Shown: positions 1-11,411 of the stretch, piece after piece | Position numbering within the stretch: the first letter of the stretch is position 1 | How the letters are laid out: every line of letters begins with the position of its first letter | DNA from: Tritrichomonas musculus | Lineage: Eukaryota; Parabasalia; Tritrichomonadida; Tritrichomonadidae | Direction of reading: 5' to 3' | NCBI GenBank assembly: GCA_039105265.1 | Contig: JAPFFF010000029.1 | Coordinates: 744,001-808,000 of the forward strand | DNA length: 64,000 nt | The notes under the pieces: model-generated | Told to the model about the DNA's origin: nothing | Databases searched by the model: none | The model's input: only the letters and a program-made list of their open reading frames with translations | Translations under genes and position numbers: made by a program

Positions 1-384
1 TACTAAAATAATTTGCGTTTTTTTTTATTAAAAGAATATCAAGTCTAAAAATATTTAGAGAAATGGAGAGAATTTTATTAATTTACAAAAAGTTATCGTG
101 TTCACTTTTTGATAAATTTTATTTTTTTGCCAAAATTAAATTATCTTTATTGATTTTAAATTTCATACTTAAATATTATTAGAATTATAATATATTACTT
201 ATCTTTTATTATAATAAAAGTTAATTTCCTATGAAATATAAAAAATCTTTTTTAATAATTTGATCATTTGTACATACAAGCTTTTTTATATGTCATTACT
301 TGAAAAAATAACTTTTATATAATTATATAACAATTAAATAGCCATAATTTCTAGTAAATATCTTTTCTTTACCTTAAAAAAGTT

Positions 385-541
385 AAAAATATCGGTCATT
401 ATTGGCCATGATAAAAACCGTTTTTATCGATAATGATATTTATTATCGGATAGTATCGGTTATTCTACTCTACTCCCGATAATATCGATAATATTGGCAA
501 CGTATTTAACCGTTATCGGACACTATCGATAAACATCCCTG
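385..541. repeat. TATCGATA-rich repeat, possible hAT-type terminal fragment
   Basis: A run of imperfect TATCGATA/TTATCGG palindromes. Read on the minus strand it begins CAGGGATGTTTATCGATA, which resembles the terminal inverted repeats of many hAT elements. No matching left end was found in the window, so this may be a solitary or decayed end. The rest of 1-1780 is AT-rich sequence in which I see no gene. Confidence 0.3.
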
Positions 542-724
542 AAATAAATATATAATATTTTTTCTTATTTAAATTTCATATTTGAATGTTTTGGAAGATT
601 ATTTTTTGAAATAAAGATGTGATATATTATATTGAAAAAAAACTTAACTTGAAATTGTTTTTTCTCAGGTAATATGAATCATTTTTTTATATTAATATTT
701 ATATAATGTTTATATTTATATTAA

Positions 725-811
725 TATATTTATATGCTATGGGTATATTTATATGCTATGGGTATATTTATATGCTATGGGTATATTTATATGCTATGGG
801 TATATTTATAT
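725..811. repeat. 19-bp minisatellite (about 4.5 copies)
   Basis: Near-perfect tandem copies of the 19-bp unit TATATTTATATGCTATGGG. The array is intergenic and has no recognisable function. Confidence 0.9.
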
Positions 812-1782
812 ACTTCATTAATCTTTAAATAATTAAAAAAAAAATTGAAAGAGTTATTATGATTAAAAATTGAAAGAGTTATATTATGATAAATTGAAAA
901 AAAAAAAGTGATATAATTACTTAAAGTGATATGATGCATTCTATAACCTATAAATGATATGTGCTTTATATTCTATTGCTAATGTTTAATTAAAAACATA
1001 AAGGTAATTAAAGGTTTGTTGAAAAGATTAATAGGTTTTATAATAAGATATTTCAAAATGTTATATGATTATATTTTCAATACGACTTCACCTTTATCGA
1101 CTATTGAAAAATTGTTTTTTTATAAATATTCTTATTTTTAAAATAAAAATGTAATTATCAGTATAAAGCATTTTCAATAATATCAAATATAATATAATAA
1201 TAGTAAAAGTTATATTATATGTATTATATATATAAATATGCAAGAAAAAATCATATATAATTTTCAATAGCCCAAATTATCTCCTATTGAAATAATACCT
1301 AAAATTATTTCCTATATATCCAAGTATATATGTAATTAAATCGAAAAATAATTTTAAATATAAATATATGACAATATATAGTAAGCATAAATATTTAAAA
1401 TAAAGAATATATCTTTTCAGTCATCTTCCGGACTTTGTTTTTATAAAAGTAATATAATGATATGATATGTTATATGATATGTTATATGATTAAACTGAAA
1501 TTCAAAACTCAGACCTTTTTTGACATTAATTTGACCTATCTTTGACCTAAATTTTTTAAAAAAGTGGTCTGACTTTTGATTTTTAGTTTAGTTAATATAT
1601 AAAATCTCAAGACGAATCTAATAATATTTATATTTTAAATATACTAGAGATGAAAATAAATCTATATATTAATTTTTAATCTTCATTTTTCTGGGTATTT
1701 GGAAAAATATTTAAACTGGAACCAAAAAGTCAGTATCACCAAATAAGTTAACAAAAAGTTTATATATTAACAATTAATTTTA

Positions 1783-2721
1783 GATAAACTGAACCAGGAA
1801 GAAATTAGACGTATTTTTAACTCTGGTCTTTCGAGAAACGAGCAAATTTCAGAACTCCTTCAGCTTCATTATCCAAGACGTGAAATAATGCAAATGATTG
1901 GGTGCGGTCCAAATGCCATTACTAATGTCCGCAAATCAATTGATTTAACTGGTTCACCACCACCACAAGCTAAGATTGGAAGACCAACAAAAAAAAGTCC
2001 AGAAGTTAAAGCATTTGTTAAACAAAAAACGATTAATGAACCATATATTTCTGGAGAAGATCGAAAAACGCAAATTCAGCAATCAATGAATATTTCAATT
2101 GGATCTTCAACTGTCAACTACATTAGATCAGATCAAGGATTCAAATTTTTACTGCCATTACATCAGCCAAATTTAACTGATTTGCAAATTCAGAAAAGAC
2201 TTAATTTCTGTTATACAATACTAATCCATCGTCATGAATTACCTTACATTAGTTTTTCTGACGAATCTCGTTTTGCCCTTGGTGGAGATAAAAGATGGTT
2301 ATGGAGAATGAGAAAAAATTTCAATCCTAATACTGTGGTACCTCAAATTAAATTCCCTCCATCACTAATGATATGGGGAATGGTTTCAATGAATTATAAA
2401 TCCTCATTATTTATTTTTAACGAAAATGAAAACTCAAAAAATTATACAGAAATGTTAAATGAAAAATTTTTTATTTTAGATGCATTAACGTATTTTGAAA
2501 ATGATTTCGCATTCCAACAAGACGGTGCGCCTTCGCACACCGCCAATTACACAATGGAAAATTTACAGAAATTATGCGATCTTATTGTTAATTGGCCCCC
2601 GAACTCACCCGACCTGATCAATTTGATTTTGATATATTTCCAATTAATATACAAAATCAAGCAAGAAATATTGTTGCAAAATTACAAATTGACGATTCAA
2701 TTAAAATATCAGATAAAATGA
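1783..2721 (+). pseudogene. Tc1/mariner-like transposase, degenerate
   Basis: Encodes an IS630/Tc1/mariner-type DDE transposase that would cut and paste DNA at TA sites. Homology can be read from about 1783, upstream of the first ATG at 1888, in an open frame with no start codon. The amino part carries a GRPTK linker typical of the family. Catalytic motifs are visible: SDESRF (first D), FQQDGAPSHTA (second D) and WPPNSPDL, where the family normally continues into the third acidic residue. The usual NPIE sequence does not follow SPDL, and the reading becomes unrelated low-complexity sequence. The carboxy end is therefore frameshifted or replaced. Without a start and with a broken end, this copy is very likely inactive. 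Confidence 0.85.
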
Positions 2722-2837
2722 GATTGGTGTTAAAAAGTGATTTGTATGAAATAATCAATTTTTTACCAGATAAGGATATATGTAAATTACTTAAATCAAG
2801 TCATTCTATCTTTTCTTTAATAAAAAATCAAATTTGA

Positions 2838-5099
2838 AGTCCAGATCCATGTTCTATTGGTAGACCAACAAAATACCTTACTGAATTAGAGTTAAAATAC
2901 ATCAAAGTTTAGATGATCGTGCCAAAAATAATGATTTCCCAACAATAAGAGAATTTAAACAACGCTGCTATTTTACATCAATTTGACTGCAAATATTTAA
3001 AATCGATAAACAATGAAGAAATTAGTATAGATTCTTATCCTTTAAAATCTTTTCTTGGCTTTCACCTTACTTCGATTTTAAAGTATAATCAAACTTATAT
3101 AAAATGATGCCTACTATTGAGCTTTATGCAACATTTCAGGCTTTAGAGACATATGTAATCTGTATTCTGCTTATAACATACAGAAATTCAGGTATCCCAC
3201 TTGGGATTTTAGCTTCTATTTCGGAAAAAAAAATTACAGCCACTTTTTTAAATTACTTAAAGATTTGTATAGAAAAAAACAATCCCACGCTTTTCTTACT
3301 ATAAGAAATTTTTTGAAAAAAATGTTTTATAAAACTAAGTAAAAATTATAACATTGAATATTCTATTGCTTTGTTCATTTAATTCGAACAATTGGTTCTA
3401 ACTCTTTACTAGGATACTTTCTTTCAGATCTTTTGTATACGTACTCCAAAGAACAATGAGTCAACAACTTCTCAAGAATGTTTTATACATTCCAATGCTT
3501 ATATAGTGAAAAAACCCAATGTCAGATACAAGCAGATTTGATAAAGTTGCCATAGTTCTAGGAAAGTATGTAGAGGGTAGCCTAGTTGAAACAGATTCAT
3601 CTTATTCCCCACTCTATAAAAGAGCTGTTGATCGAATTCTAACTTGTACCAGTCATGCAGAATTTTTCCATATCAACCAGGTCATTAAAGGTGCAAAAGC
3701 TTGCTTTTACGACTAGCAATCATTAGTAAATATATAATAGATCGAACTCATAAAGTAAATGAGTAGAAAAATTGGATTCCTGTCAAAAACATTTTGTTGA
3801 TAAATGTATCTGCAGCAAAAAGTTTTATTATTCACAATTGTTTTGAATAGATGTGCCTTGGTTTTATAATGTTAACAGTAAACTGTTTGATGAAAAGACA
3901 TTAATTGAGACAATCAAATATAATTCTCTTGATTCTTTACAATTAGATTTGATTGTCGTCGAAATATTAGAATATACAATCAACACAGACTTGAAATTCA
4001 TTATAAATAAAAAGCCAAACAATACTAAATACGATTTAAATGCCTCTGCATTAGCAATCAATCCAGATAATGAAGTTGCAGATAATCAAATTTCTTATAT
4101 TATCATGCATACAGAATACCAACTTGCAAATGTAATAAAAAAGAGTAATATAAACTTACCCTATATTGTATTGCGTTTGCATGACGAAATGATGAATGAT
4201 AAATAATTGGCTCTTAGGAATATTGAAGATCAGTCAATTTTTTGGGCAACATATCAAAAGTTTTGTTGATTGTTGGTAAGCTGCTGAAATTTGCTGGTTA
4301 AACGTTTTGTTGATTGTTGATCAGCACTTTAGTCAACATCCACTTTCAAATTCTTGCCTGTACACGTTGGAATTGAGATGGAGTTGAACATTATCAGCAT
4401 CATCTATATCTTTTTCAAACTCAATTGCATAACAAATGCTTGTTTGAAAAAATTTTCTATCAATGGCATGTTTTGTATATTCTTATATGTTTTACAAAAC
4501 ATGTATTCACTTTTTTGCAAGATGATATGAATTTATTTTCAGTTAACTCTTTTTATTTATCTTTTGTTTTTGTTCAATTATGATTCTTTTTGTATCGTTT
4601 AAAATTTTTTGTTCATCATATACTTTTTTCTGGAGTATATCATTATCTGCAATTGATGATTGTCAAGTCCGATTTATACAATTAAGTAAAATTTATGATT
4701 TGAAAATGTTCCTAACATACCGCCAATTTATTACAAATGATTTTTCAAAGGTTTATGACATTTCAAATAATACAAACATGATAAATATGATCATTCATTA
4801 TTTTGATGAAATAAATGTAAGAACATGTATTTACTTTTCTTTAGCTTTGAGTAATATATGAAAATGCTCAGGCAAGAAAGGAATATTTTCTTGGCTGAAA
4901 ATTATTCTTTTTAAAAAGCATAATTTCATGAATTTTTTGGTTTATCATATAAAAAAATGATTTTGCATTAATGAATAAATGATACAAGCCTAGAAATGTT
5001 TTAAAAGAATAAAAATCATGCAAACTTTGATGAAAAAGATTCACTCTTCAATTATTGATTTTTAATCATTTTTTTTGCTGAAAATTCATTGTTTTACAT
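2838..5099. other. Decayed coding debris, no intact gene
   Basis: Short open stretches are broken by stops. Near 2838-2910 the plus strand again reads a GRPTK-like transposase linker before a stop, suggesting another transposase remnant. Plus-strand reading frames at 3519-3716, 3853-4206 and 4580-4861 have protein-like composition but no family I can name. The one at 4580-4861 weakly resembles a trichomonad ankyrin-type amino region. I would not annotate any of these as functional genes. Confidence 0.5.
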
Positions 5100-5666
5100 C
5101 AAAAAGCTGAGGATATCATATTTCCATTTGAGAGCAGAATTCAAATGATATATTCATCTTGGGGAAAATTTTATTTATACGGCAGCTCTTCTTAATCCAG
5201 ATCTTATGCACTCTGAATATCTTACTGAAGAACAAAGAAACTTAGGCAAAGAATGCATTGAGCAGTAAAAGAAGAAAATAATACCTATGTTGAAAGTAAA
5301 AAAAATGCGGAAAACTCATTGCAAAGAGATTATATTTACAATCATGACATCCATATGAATTGTCAAAGAGATGAATTAGAAATCTTCCTTTCATTCAAAT
5401 CATCAAAAAACTATAGATTAATAGATTATTGAAATGAAAATAAGGCACTGCTTCCTTTTCTATCTAAAGTTGCATTCATCATATAATCAGCTCCAACCAG
5501 TTCAGAAAGCATTGAAAGATCCTTTTCCCATGCTAAGGAGTTCTTAGGGAACAAACAACTTCGAATGAACAAAGAACTTGTCGAATCAAGGATGCTTTTC
5601 ATTGGGAACAAAGAGCTATTTAATCTTTTTAAAGAAATTATCACATTCATTTTATATAATTATTAA
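5100..5666 (+). pseudogene. hAT-family transposase C-terminal fragment
   Basis: The plus strand encodes the dimerisation domain found at the carboxy end of hAT transposases. It reads ALLPFLSKVAFII, then a stop at 5484-5486, then SAPTSSESIERSF and a long helix ending near ELVESRMLFIGNKELF. This matches the family pattern P(T/A)S(S/A)xSERxFS followed by LxxExxExLxFLxxN. About 250 bases upstream, in another frame, TAALLNPDLM resembles the usual ALNP motif that precedes this domain. The in-frame stop and frame changes show it is dead. The catalytic core is not recognisable, so only the carboxy part survives here. Confidence 0.75.
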
Positions 5667-6415
5667 ATATTTATAGTTACTAGGAGACGATTTAATAATT
5701 ATATAAAAATACGTATCCAACTAATTTTGAATAAGATAAAAGCATTATTGAATTGACAAGGCTTGATTGGTCCTTAGGACATTGACCAAGTCATTTGAAT
5801 CTCCTATATATATATATATATATAAAATAAAATAAAAATTAAAAAGAAAAATTAAATCGTTTCTTTTGAAATAAATCTGTTGCATCAACACGATCCCTAA
5901 CAACTGAAGCTTTGCTGATGCAACAAATCTTATCGAGGAGTCATTGATAGGGAAACATACAATATTAACTTAGAAGCGTGCTTTTGATGTTTTCCTACAC
6001 ACTTTCGCACCAAAACAGCATATGATTGTTAGCGCTTTTACCTGTATTTTGAGCTTAATATTGAAAATTGAATGAACCTGTGGTATTGTTAACCATTTGT
6101 ATTAATGATTCGTATTTATAATTAGGGAAAATCATATTTTCTAACTTCCATTGATTATAATCATTTTTTATAAGTCAATCAGAAGGCGAATTTTTGGTTC
6201 ATTTTTTTAAAAATTTACTTACAGACAAAAACGACTTACAAAAATTGATTTTCAAGAGGTGCGGAAACGGTGAAGTGAAATAGATTCGATCTCCACAGCT
6301 GAATCATAGGAATTTATCATCATCATTAATTAGAAATATTTTTATTATAGCAAGTATTAAAACTATATAAGAATGAATGAATCAAAAATATTAGTTAAAA
6401 TACATTTTCCTCATA
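5667..6415. other. Intergenic, with TA microsatellite and a short hairpin
   Basis: Contains a (TA)n run at about 5806-5825 and a perfect 10-base stem, TGTTGCATCA at 5878-5887 with TGATGCAACA at 5916-5925. No gene is evident. The hairpin is too short and too poor in conserved features to call an RNA gene. Confidence 0.6.
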
Positions 6416-6610
6416 TAGGGCTAGCACGAAATAATTAGCAAATCATTTGATAAAAAAATCTATTCCGAATTAGCTTCGATCAAAAAAATTATTATTGTGT
6501 GCATTTTTTCCAAAAAAAAAATTAATTTTTCCATAAATAAAATTTTACCGCAGAAATTGTGATCAATTTTTCACAAAAAAAATTTTTTGCGAAAACGGTT
6601 TTTGGTCTAA
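6416..6610 (+). repeat. Left terminal inverted repeat of the outer transposon
   Basis: Imperfect inverted partner of about 34480-34761. The outermost ~21 bases differ at one position, and two internal blocks, CCGCAGAAATT and GCGAAAACGGTTTT, are shared in order. Confidence 0.65.
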
Positions 6611-6695
6611 AGTATTAACCTGTATTAATTTGAAAAAAATTTTGAGCAAAAACAATTAAATCATGTGAAAAAAAATTTAAAAATAAAAAAAAATA

Positions 6696-7787
6696 GAGTA
6701 CGCCGAAATAGTGAATTGTTATTTGAAAAAAGTATCAATAATGAAAAAGCATAAGTTATTCCAAAGAAAATAAGTTTTTTATATTCAAACTTGTTAAATA
6801 AAGAAAAATAAAACTGTATGAAATAACTCTTCCTTTTTGTTCAACGTGAGTTTTTCTAAATAATCAAAAAATTCGATAGGTAATTGTTTTTATTCAAAAA
6901 AAAAATTTTTTCAGAAAAGTTTGTTTTTCAAAAAAAACTATTTTTTTCAATAAATGTTTGTGATTTAGAAAAAATAGTTTTTCCAAGTTTTTTATATGAA
7001 ATTCGATTTTATTTATTTAATTCAGTATTGAATGAAAAGTCAAATAATTTCAGCTCATAATGATCTTATTCTTATTCTTATTTACTTAAAATACCAAAGA
7101 ATGTAATTTACAATAAATATTGTGTTTATTTTGAATATATTTATGATTGGTCATTAATTTTTTAAACATATCATTTTAATTTCGGAATGATCAATATTCT
7201 GCTTTAACAAAATGATTTTAAAAAATATATATCAAATAAATTATAAACTTTATATAATTGAATTCATTGAATTATTCAAGAACGGGAAATCTATTTTCTT
7301 TTTTTCCCCAATTTTTTTATCATATGCCACCTCAACTAACTAATATAACTTCCAACCTGTAATTTTTTGGCCTATTGTTCATAAAAATCATTAATCTGTA
7401 TTGGTTGGATTAATAGGAAAATTTATTTTTCTAAAGAAACAAAAATCGTTTGCCTCATTGGATTATTAAATTTGTAAAACTTATTTTTTTTAGAAAAATA
7501 TTACTAACAAAATAAACTCAAATACTAAAAAAAGAAGAAACTTGATTTTTTAAAAAATATTTTTTATCGAAAATATCATGTTTTTTGTAATTCTCCACTT
7601 TTTCTGAAAAAAAGTTAGTTATTGTAAAATATATGATAATATTCAAAAAACACCAATTTTTCAACAAAAACAAAGTTTTTATTTGGAAATGTTATTAAAA
7701 ATACAAAAAGAATAGTATACCGAAAATATGGCGCTTTTTTGACTTTGTTAATTTTTTCAAAAAAGAAAACGCTATTTCGGCGTACTC
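6696..7787. mobile_element. 1.09-kb non-autonomous TA-type element
   Basis: Bounded by a perfect 16-base inverted repeat, GAGTACGCCGAAATAG at 6696-6711 and its complement ending at 7787. TA lies outside each end (6694-6695 and 7788-7789). The interior is AT-rich with no coding potential that I can support. This is the structure of a non-autonomous Tc1/mariner-like element or large MITE. Confidence 0.75.
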
Positions 7788-7876
7788 TAATATTGAATAA
7801 AAAAATAAAAGAAAAAGAAAATTTTAATTAATTTTGATAAAAATAATTATGATTATAATTTTCACTTGTCCTTTAA

Positions 7877-8116
7877 GGTACAAATCCAGTACGTTATTTT
7901 TTGAATAGGAGAACGTTTATTATTTGAATAGTTGCATGTCTCTGAAAAAGTTTAAATTGACTAGGTTTGTTTTTGACACTTATTTTACAATTTAAATAAA
8001 CATTATGACATGTTATATGAAATGGATGAAAATAATCGTTTTTTATTTAACATGTCATCTTATTCTTTGAGAATGTCAAAAAAAATTGCGGTTACTAAAC
8101 GTACTGGATTTGTACC
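7877..8116. mobile_element. 240-bp MITE, copy 1
   Basis: The terminal inverted repeat GGTACAAATCCAGTACGTT appears inverted, with one change, at the right end. TTAA flanks both sides (7873-7876 and 8117-8120). A second copy lies in the same orientation at 34111-34337. Both share an internal ...TTGCGGTT...CTAAACGTACT segment before the right terminus. TTAA flanks suggest piggyBac-type mobilisation; a TA-type mobiliser is also possible. Confidence 0.8.
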
Positions 8117-9077
8117 TTAAAGAGTTTTTATATTTATTTTGTGACAAAACTTATGACATTTTCGATAGATGCATCACATAATTGATCATTTAATTCACTA
8201 TATTGAATATCTTTGAGAATTGGTATGATATCATATAATAATAAATTTGTTCTTAGCTCACATTCATTTTTGAGTGAATTGAGACATATCATTGCCAAAA
8301 TTTTTTTTTTCAAATAAGCAAAAAATTTTATTTCAATTTTCAAATAAGCAAAAAATTTTATTCCAAATTTCAATTACGCAAAAATTTTTTTATTCAAATT
8401 TCATTTAAGTAAAAAAATTTTTCGGGCAATCGGATTTTCCATTGATCCACTTTTTGAATGGTTTATACTCAAAAAAAGTGGAGATGTTAAGTACCGTCAA
8501 TATTTGAATCTCATACACATTCAATTAATCTCAGACATTTTTGAGATATTATTCAAAAAATTGTGAAAATTTATTTAATTTTTTTTCTTTTAATTCAAAT
8601 TTAATATTAATTATAAACAACACGTATTTGCAATTTATTATTATTATTAAATAGTAAAGTTGAATAAAAATCAATGTTTGTTTGAATTTTTTTTTAATTC
8701 TTTGAATTTTTTTTAACAGCTATCAAAATTATTTTTGGCAGAATTGAAAATTTTTTTGGCAGCATTCAATTTTTTTCCGATACTATTCAAAATTCTATCC
8801 CTTCAGAAATAATAAAATGATTTTTTTGCAATTTAATCATTAAAATAAATTTTATAAAGAGTATTTCTTTCTTTTAGAGCAAATAATAAAAGCAAGTTTT
8901 AATTTTTTATTCATATCTTAGATATTTCATAAATATTTGGAATAATAATGTCTGTCAGCTTCTTAAGTTTTAAATTAGGAAAGGATATTCAATTAAAAAT
9001 AAAAACTAAAAAAAGGTTAAAAATAAGAGCAAATGAAAATTGAGATTTCTTTTTAAATAATGCTTAAATGTAGTAAA

Positions 9078-10321
9078 TTAATATAATATTGATAAATTGC
9101 CAAGCATATTTAATGATATCATTGCTGGAACTGAAGATAAGACCTTACCAGAACTAATATTTGTTTGAGAATATAAATAAAAATTTACATTATTTTTATC
9201 TGGTTTCGGAATTTGATCAACGTTTAAAAAGTTCTGATTGTAATAATGATTTCCTATTCGTAATCTTTCATCATTTGATGACAAATTCCTATTAGAAATA
9301 TCAAATGTATTTCGTTTGCTTTGAAAAATTTCTTGATCGTTTATATTTTCGGTTACGTATTTACTGTTTAGGCCCATTTTTGGGTTAAAAGGATAAATTC
9401 CTGTATAATAAAAACCATTTCTTAAAATCTGAGGATCTAAGCTTGACCAAGCATCTATCATTGATAAAACCGTTAAATATCGTACTTTTTTTCTTTTTGA
9501 ATTAAAATTTATTGCTTGAATATTATATATAGGACTATATGAGTATTTTGAAATTCGACTTTTGAGACTTTTAGCAACACAAACATCGAAAGGTTGCAGA
9601 ATATGTGTTGTATGTGAAGGTAAAGTGATTAAAGTAATATTAAAAATTTTTAAATATTCGATTGCGAAAGAACTAATCCTCGATCCGTGGCAATCCACCA
9701 ATAATAATATTTCATCCCATCTAATCTCGACTGGTAGTGATAATCTGAATTTTGATATGTCATGAGAAAAGAATATAGAAAATGCGTTCCATAAAAAATT
9801 GGTCATCCAGCCACTTTTTTGACTGAAAAAGTGGGCTTGTAAACCTTTCAATTCGTTTGGTAAATAACAAATATTAGGTAAAATTATAGTTGGCATTAAT
9901 TTATTTCCACTTGCATTAAAAGGGAAAAGTCCGGTATAGTGCTCGCTTAAATTTTCTATTTCTGTTAATGGTAACATTTCTTTTTGGCATAAAACCTTGT
10001 ACTTTTTATTAGAAGCTGAGCTAGTCTCATCCACGTTCCATATCAAACGTGGATCTTTTCTGAAAATTTGCTGGTTTTTTGAATAAAAACAATTTATAAT
10101 AGATTTTTTTCCATGAGATCTTCTGAGTGCTTCCAATGTTTCTTGATTTTTTAATATTATTTCGTGCTTTTGGCAAAACGTATAAAGCCATTGTTCTGAC
10201 GGCGGATATGCCATTAAAGAGTTAACAAAACGTTGAAGATCGCCAGGGAGACCTTTAAAATTATGAAATTTAATATTCATTTTGTTAAGTAAGTAAAAAG
10301 CTCTCAAATACTGGTCATGTC
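9078..10321 (-). pseudogene. pogo/Tigger DDE transposase, C-terminal part (interrupted)
   Basis: About 412 residues holding the catalytic core of a pogo-type transposase, which would act in the nucleus on TA sites. The first acidic residue is in WNVDET, the second in LLLVDCHGSR, and the third in HTTHILQPFD, giving the DDxD arrangement of the pogo/Tigger branch (DDE superfamily endonuclease). There is no ATG at the amino end: the frame runs from the target-site duplication at 10317-10321, where the palindromic element begins. The helix-turn-helix amino part is at 31994-32329. Apart from the insertion the frame is intact, suggesting the interruption is recent. Confidence 0.9.
10317..10321. repeat. 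Target-site duplication ATGTC, left copy
   Basis: Five bases directly repeated at 31994-31998, abutting the first base of the palindromic element. Keeping one copy restores the transposase frame across the join, which fixes the boundary to the base. Confidence 0.9.
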
Positions 10322-10732
10322 AGTAGTATATACGAGTCGGTTTTCGCTGGGGGTCGCAGGTCTGGACTAAGAACGAACTCGTCATAAAAGAAAAAGAAAA
10401 GAAAAGAAAAAGAAAAAAAGAAAAGAAAAAAAAAAAATATTCTTGTTCTCACTACTGCTCCCCATCCATGAAACGGCACAGGTACCCCACCCCACAACCG
10501 CCCATCTATGAAACGGCACAGGTACCTGCCCCACTGCCCACTATCTATGAAACAGCACAGGTGCCCCACCCCACTGCCCTCCATCTACGAAACAGCTTAG
10601 GTACCCCGCCATCTATGAAACGGCACAGGTAGCACCCCGAGAATCTCGTACATACCACCATCTACTTAATGGCACATGTACTCCACCACGAGGACCCTCT
10701 TAGAAAAGACCTACTAATACATCTATGCTAAT
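10322..10732. repeat. Left terminus: purine tract and GC-richer minisatellite
   Basis: After the terminal AGTAGTATATACGAGTCGG comes a near-pure A/G stretch at about 10388-10438. It is followed by about six divergent units built on CCATCTATGAAACGGCACAG followed by GTACC, spaced 30-55 bases. This is much richer in GC than anything around it. The mirror copy is at 31583-31993. An open frame through the block (10315-10584 minus) is not supported as a gene. Confidence 0.85.
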
Positions 10733-11335
10733 ACATCCATACTAATATATCCATACTAATACATCTATACTAATACATCCATACTAATATATCCATACTA
10801 ATACATCTATGCTAATATATCCATGCTAATACATCTATACTAATACATCTATACTAATACATCTATACTAATACATCTATACTAATACATCTATACTAAT
10901 ACATCTATACTAATACATCTATACTAATACATCTATACTAATACATCTATACTAATACATCTATACTAATACATCTATACTAATACATCTATACTAATAT
11001 ATCCATGCTAATACATCTATACTAATACATCTATACTAATACATCTATACTAATATATCCACTTATAATATATCCATGCTAATACATCTATACTAATACA
11101 TCTATACTAATATATCTATACTAATACATCTATACTAATACATCTATACTAATACATCTATACTAATACATCTATACTAATACATCTATACTAATACATC
11201 TATACTAATACATCTATACTAATACATCTATACTAATACATCTATACTAATACATCTATACTAATACATCTATACTAATATATCTATACTAATATATCTA
11301 TACTAATACATCTATACTAATATATCCACTTATAA
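10733..11335. repeat. 14-bp tandem array, left arm
   Basis: About 43 copies of ACTAATACATCTAT with occasional variants (ATATCCATGC, CCACTTATA). It lies directly upstream of the 826-residue gene. The right-arm equivalent (about 30812-31600) has roughly twelve more units. Confidence 0.95.
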
Positions 11336-11411
11336 TACATTAAAAAAACACACTAACAAAAAATACAAACAACCTGTTTTCGTTTTAAATATGTTTTTTA
11401 TTCGTTTGTAA

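Noticed and set aside
5878-5925. tRNA or structured RNA
   Set aside because: Only a 10-bp stem is present; no cloverleaf, A/B boxes or conserved loop.
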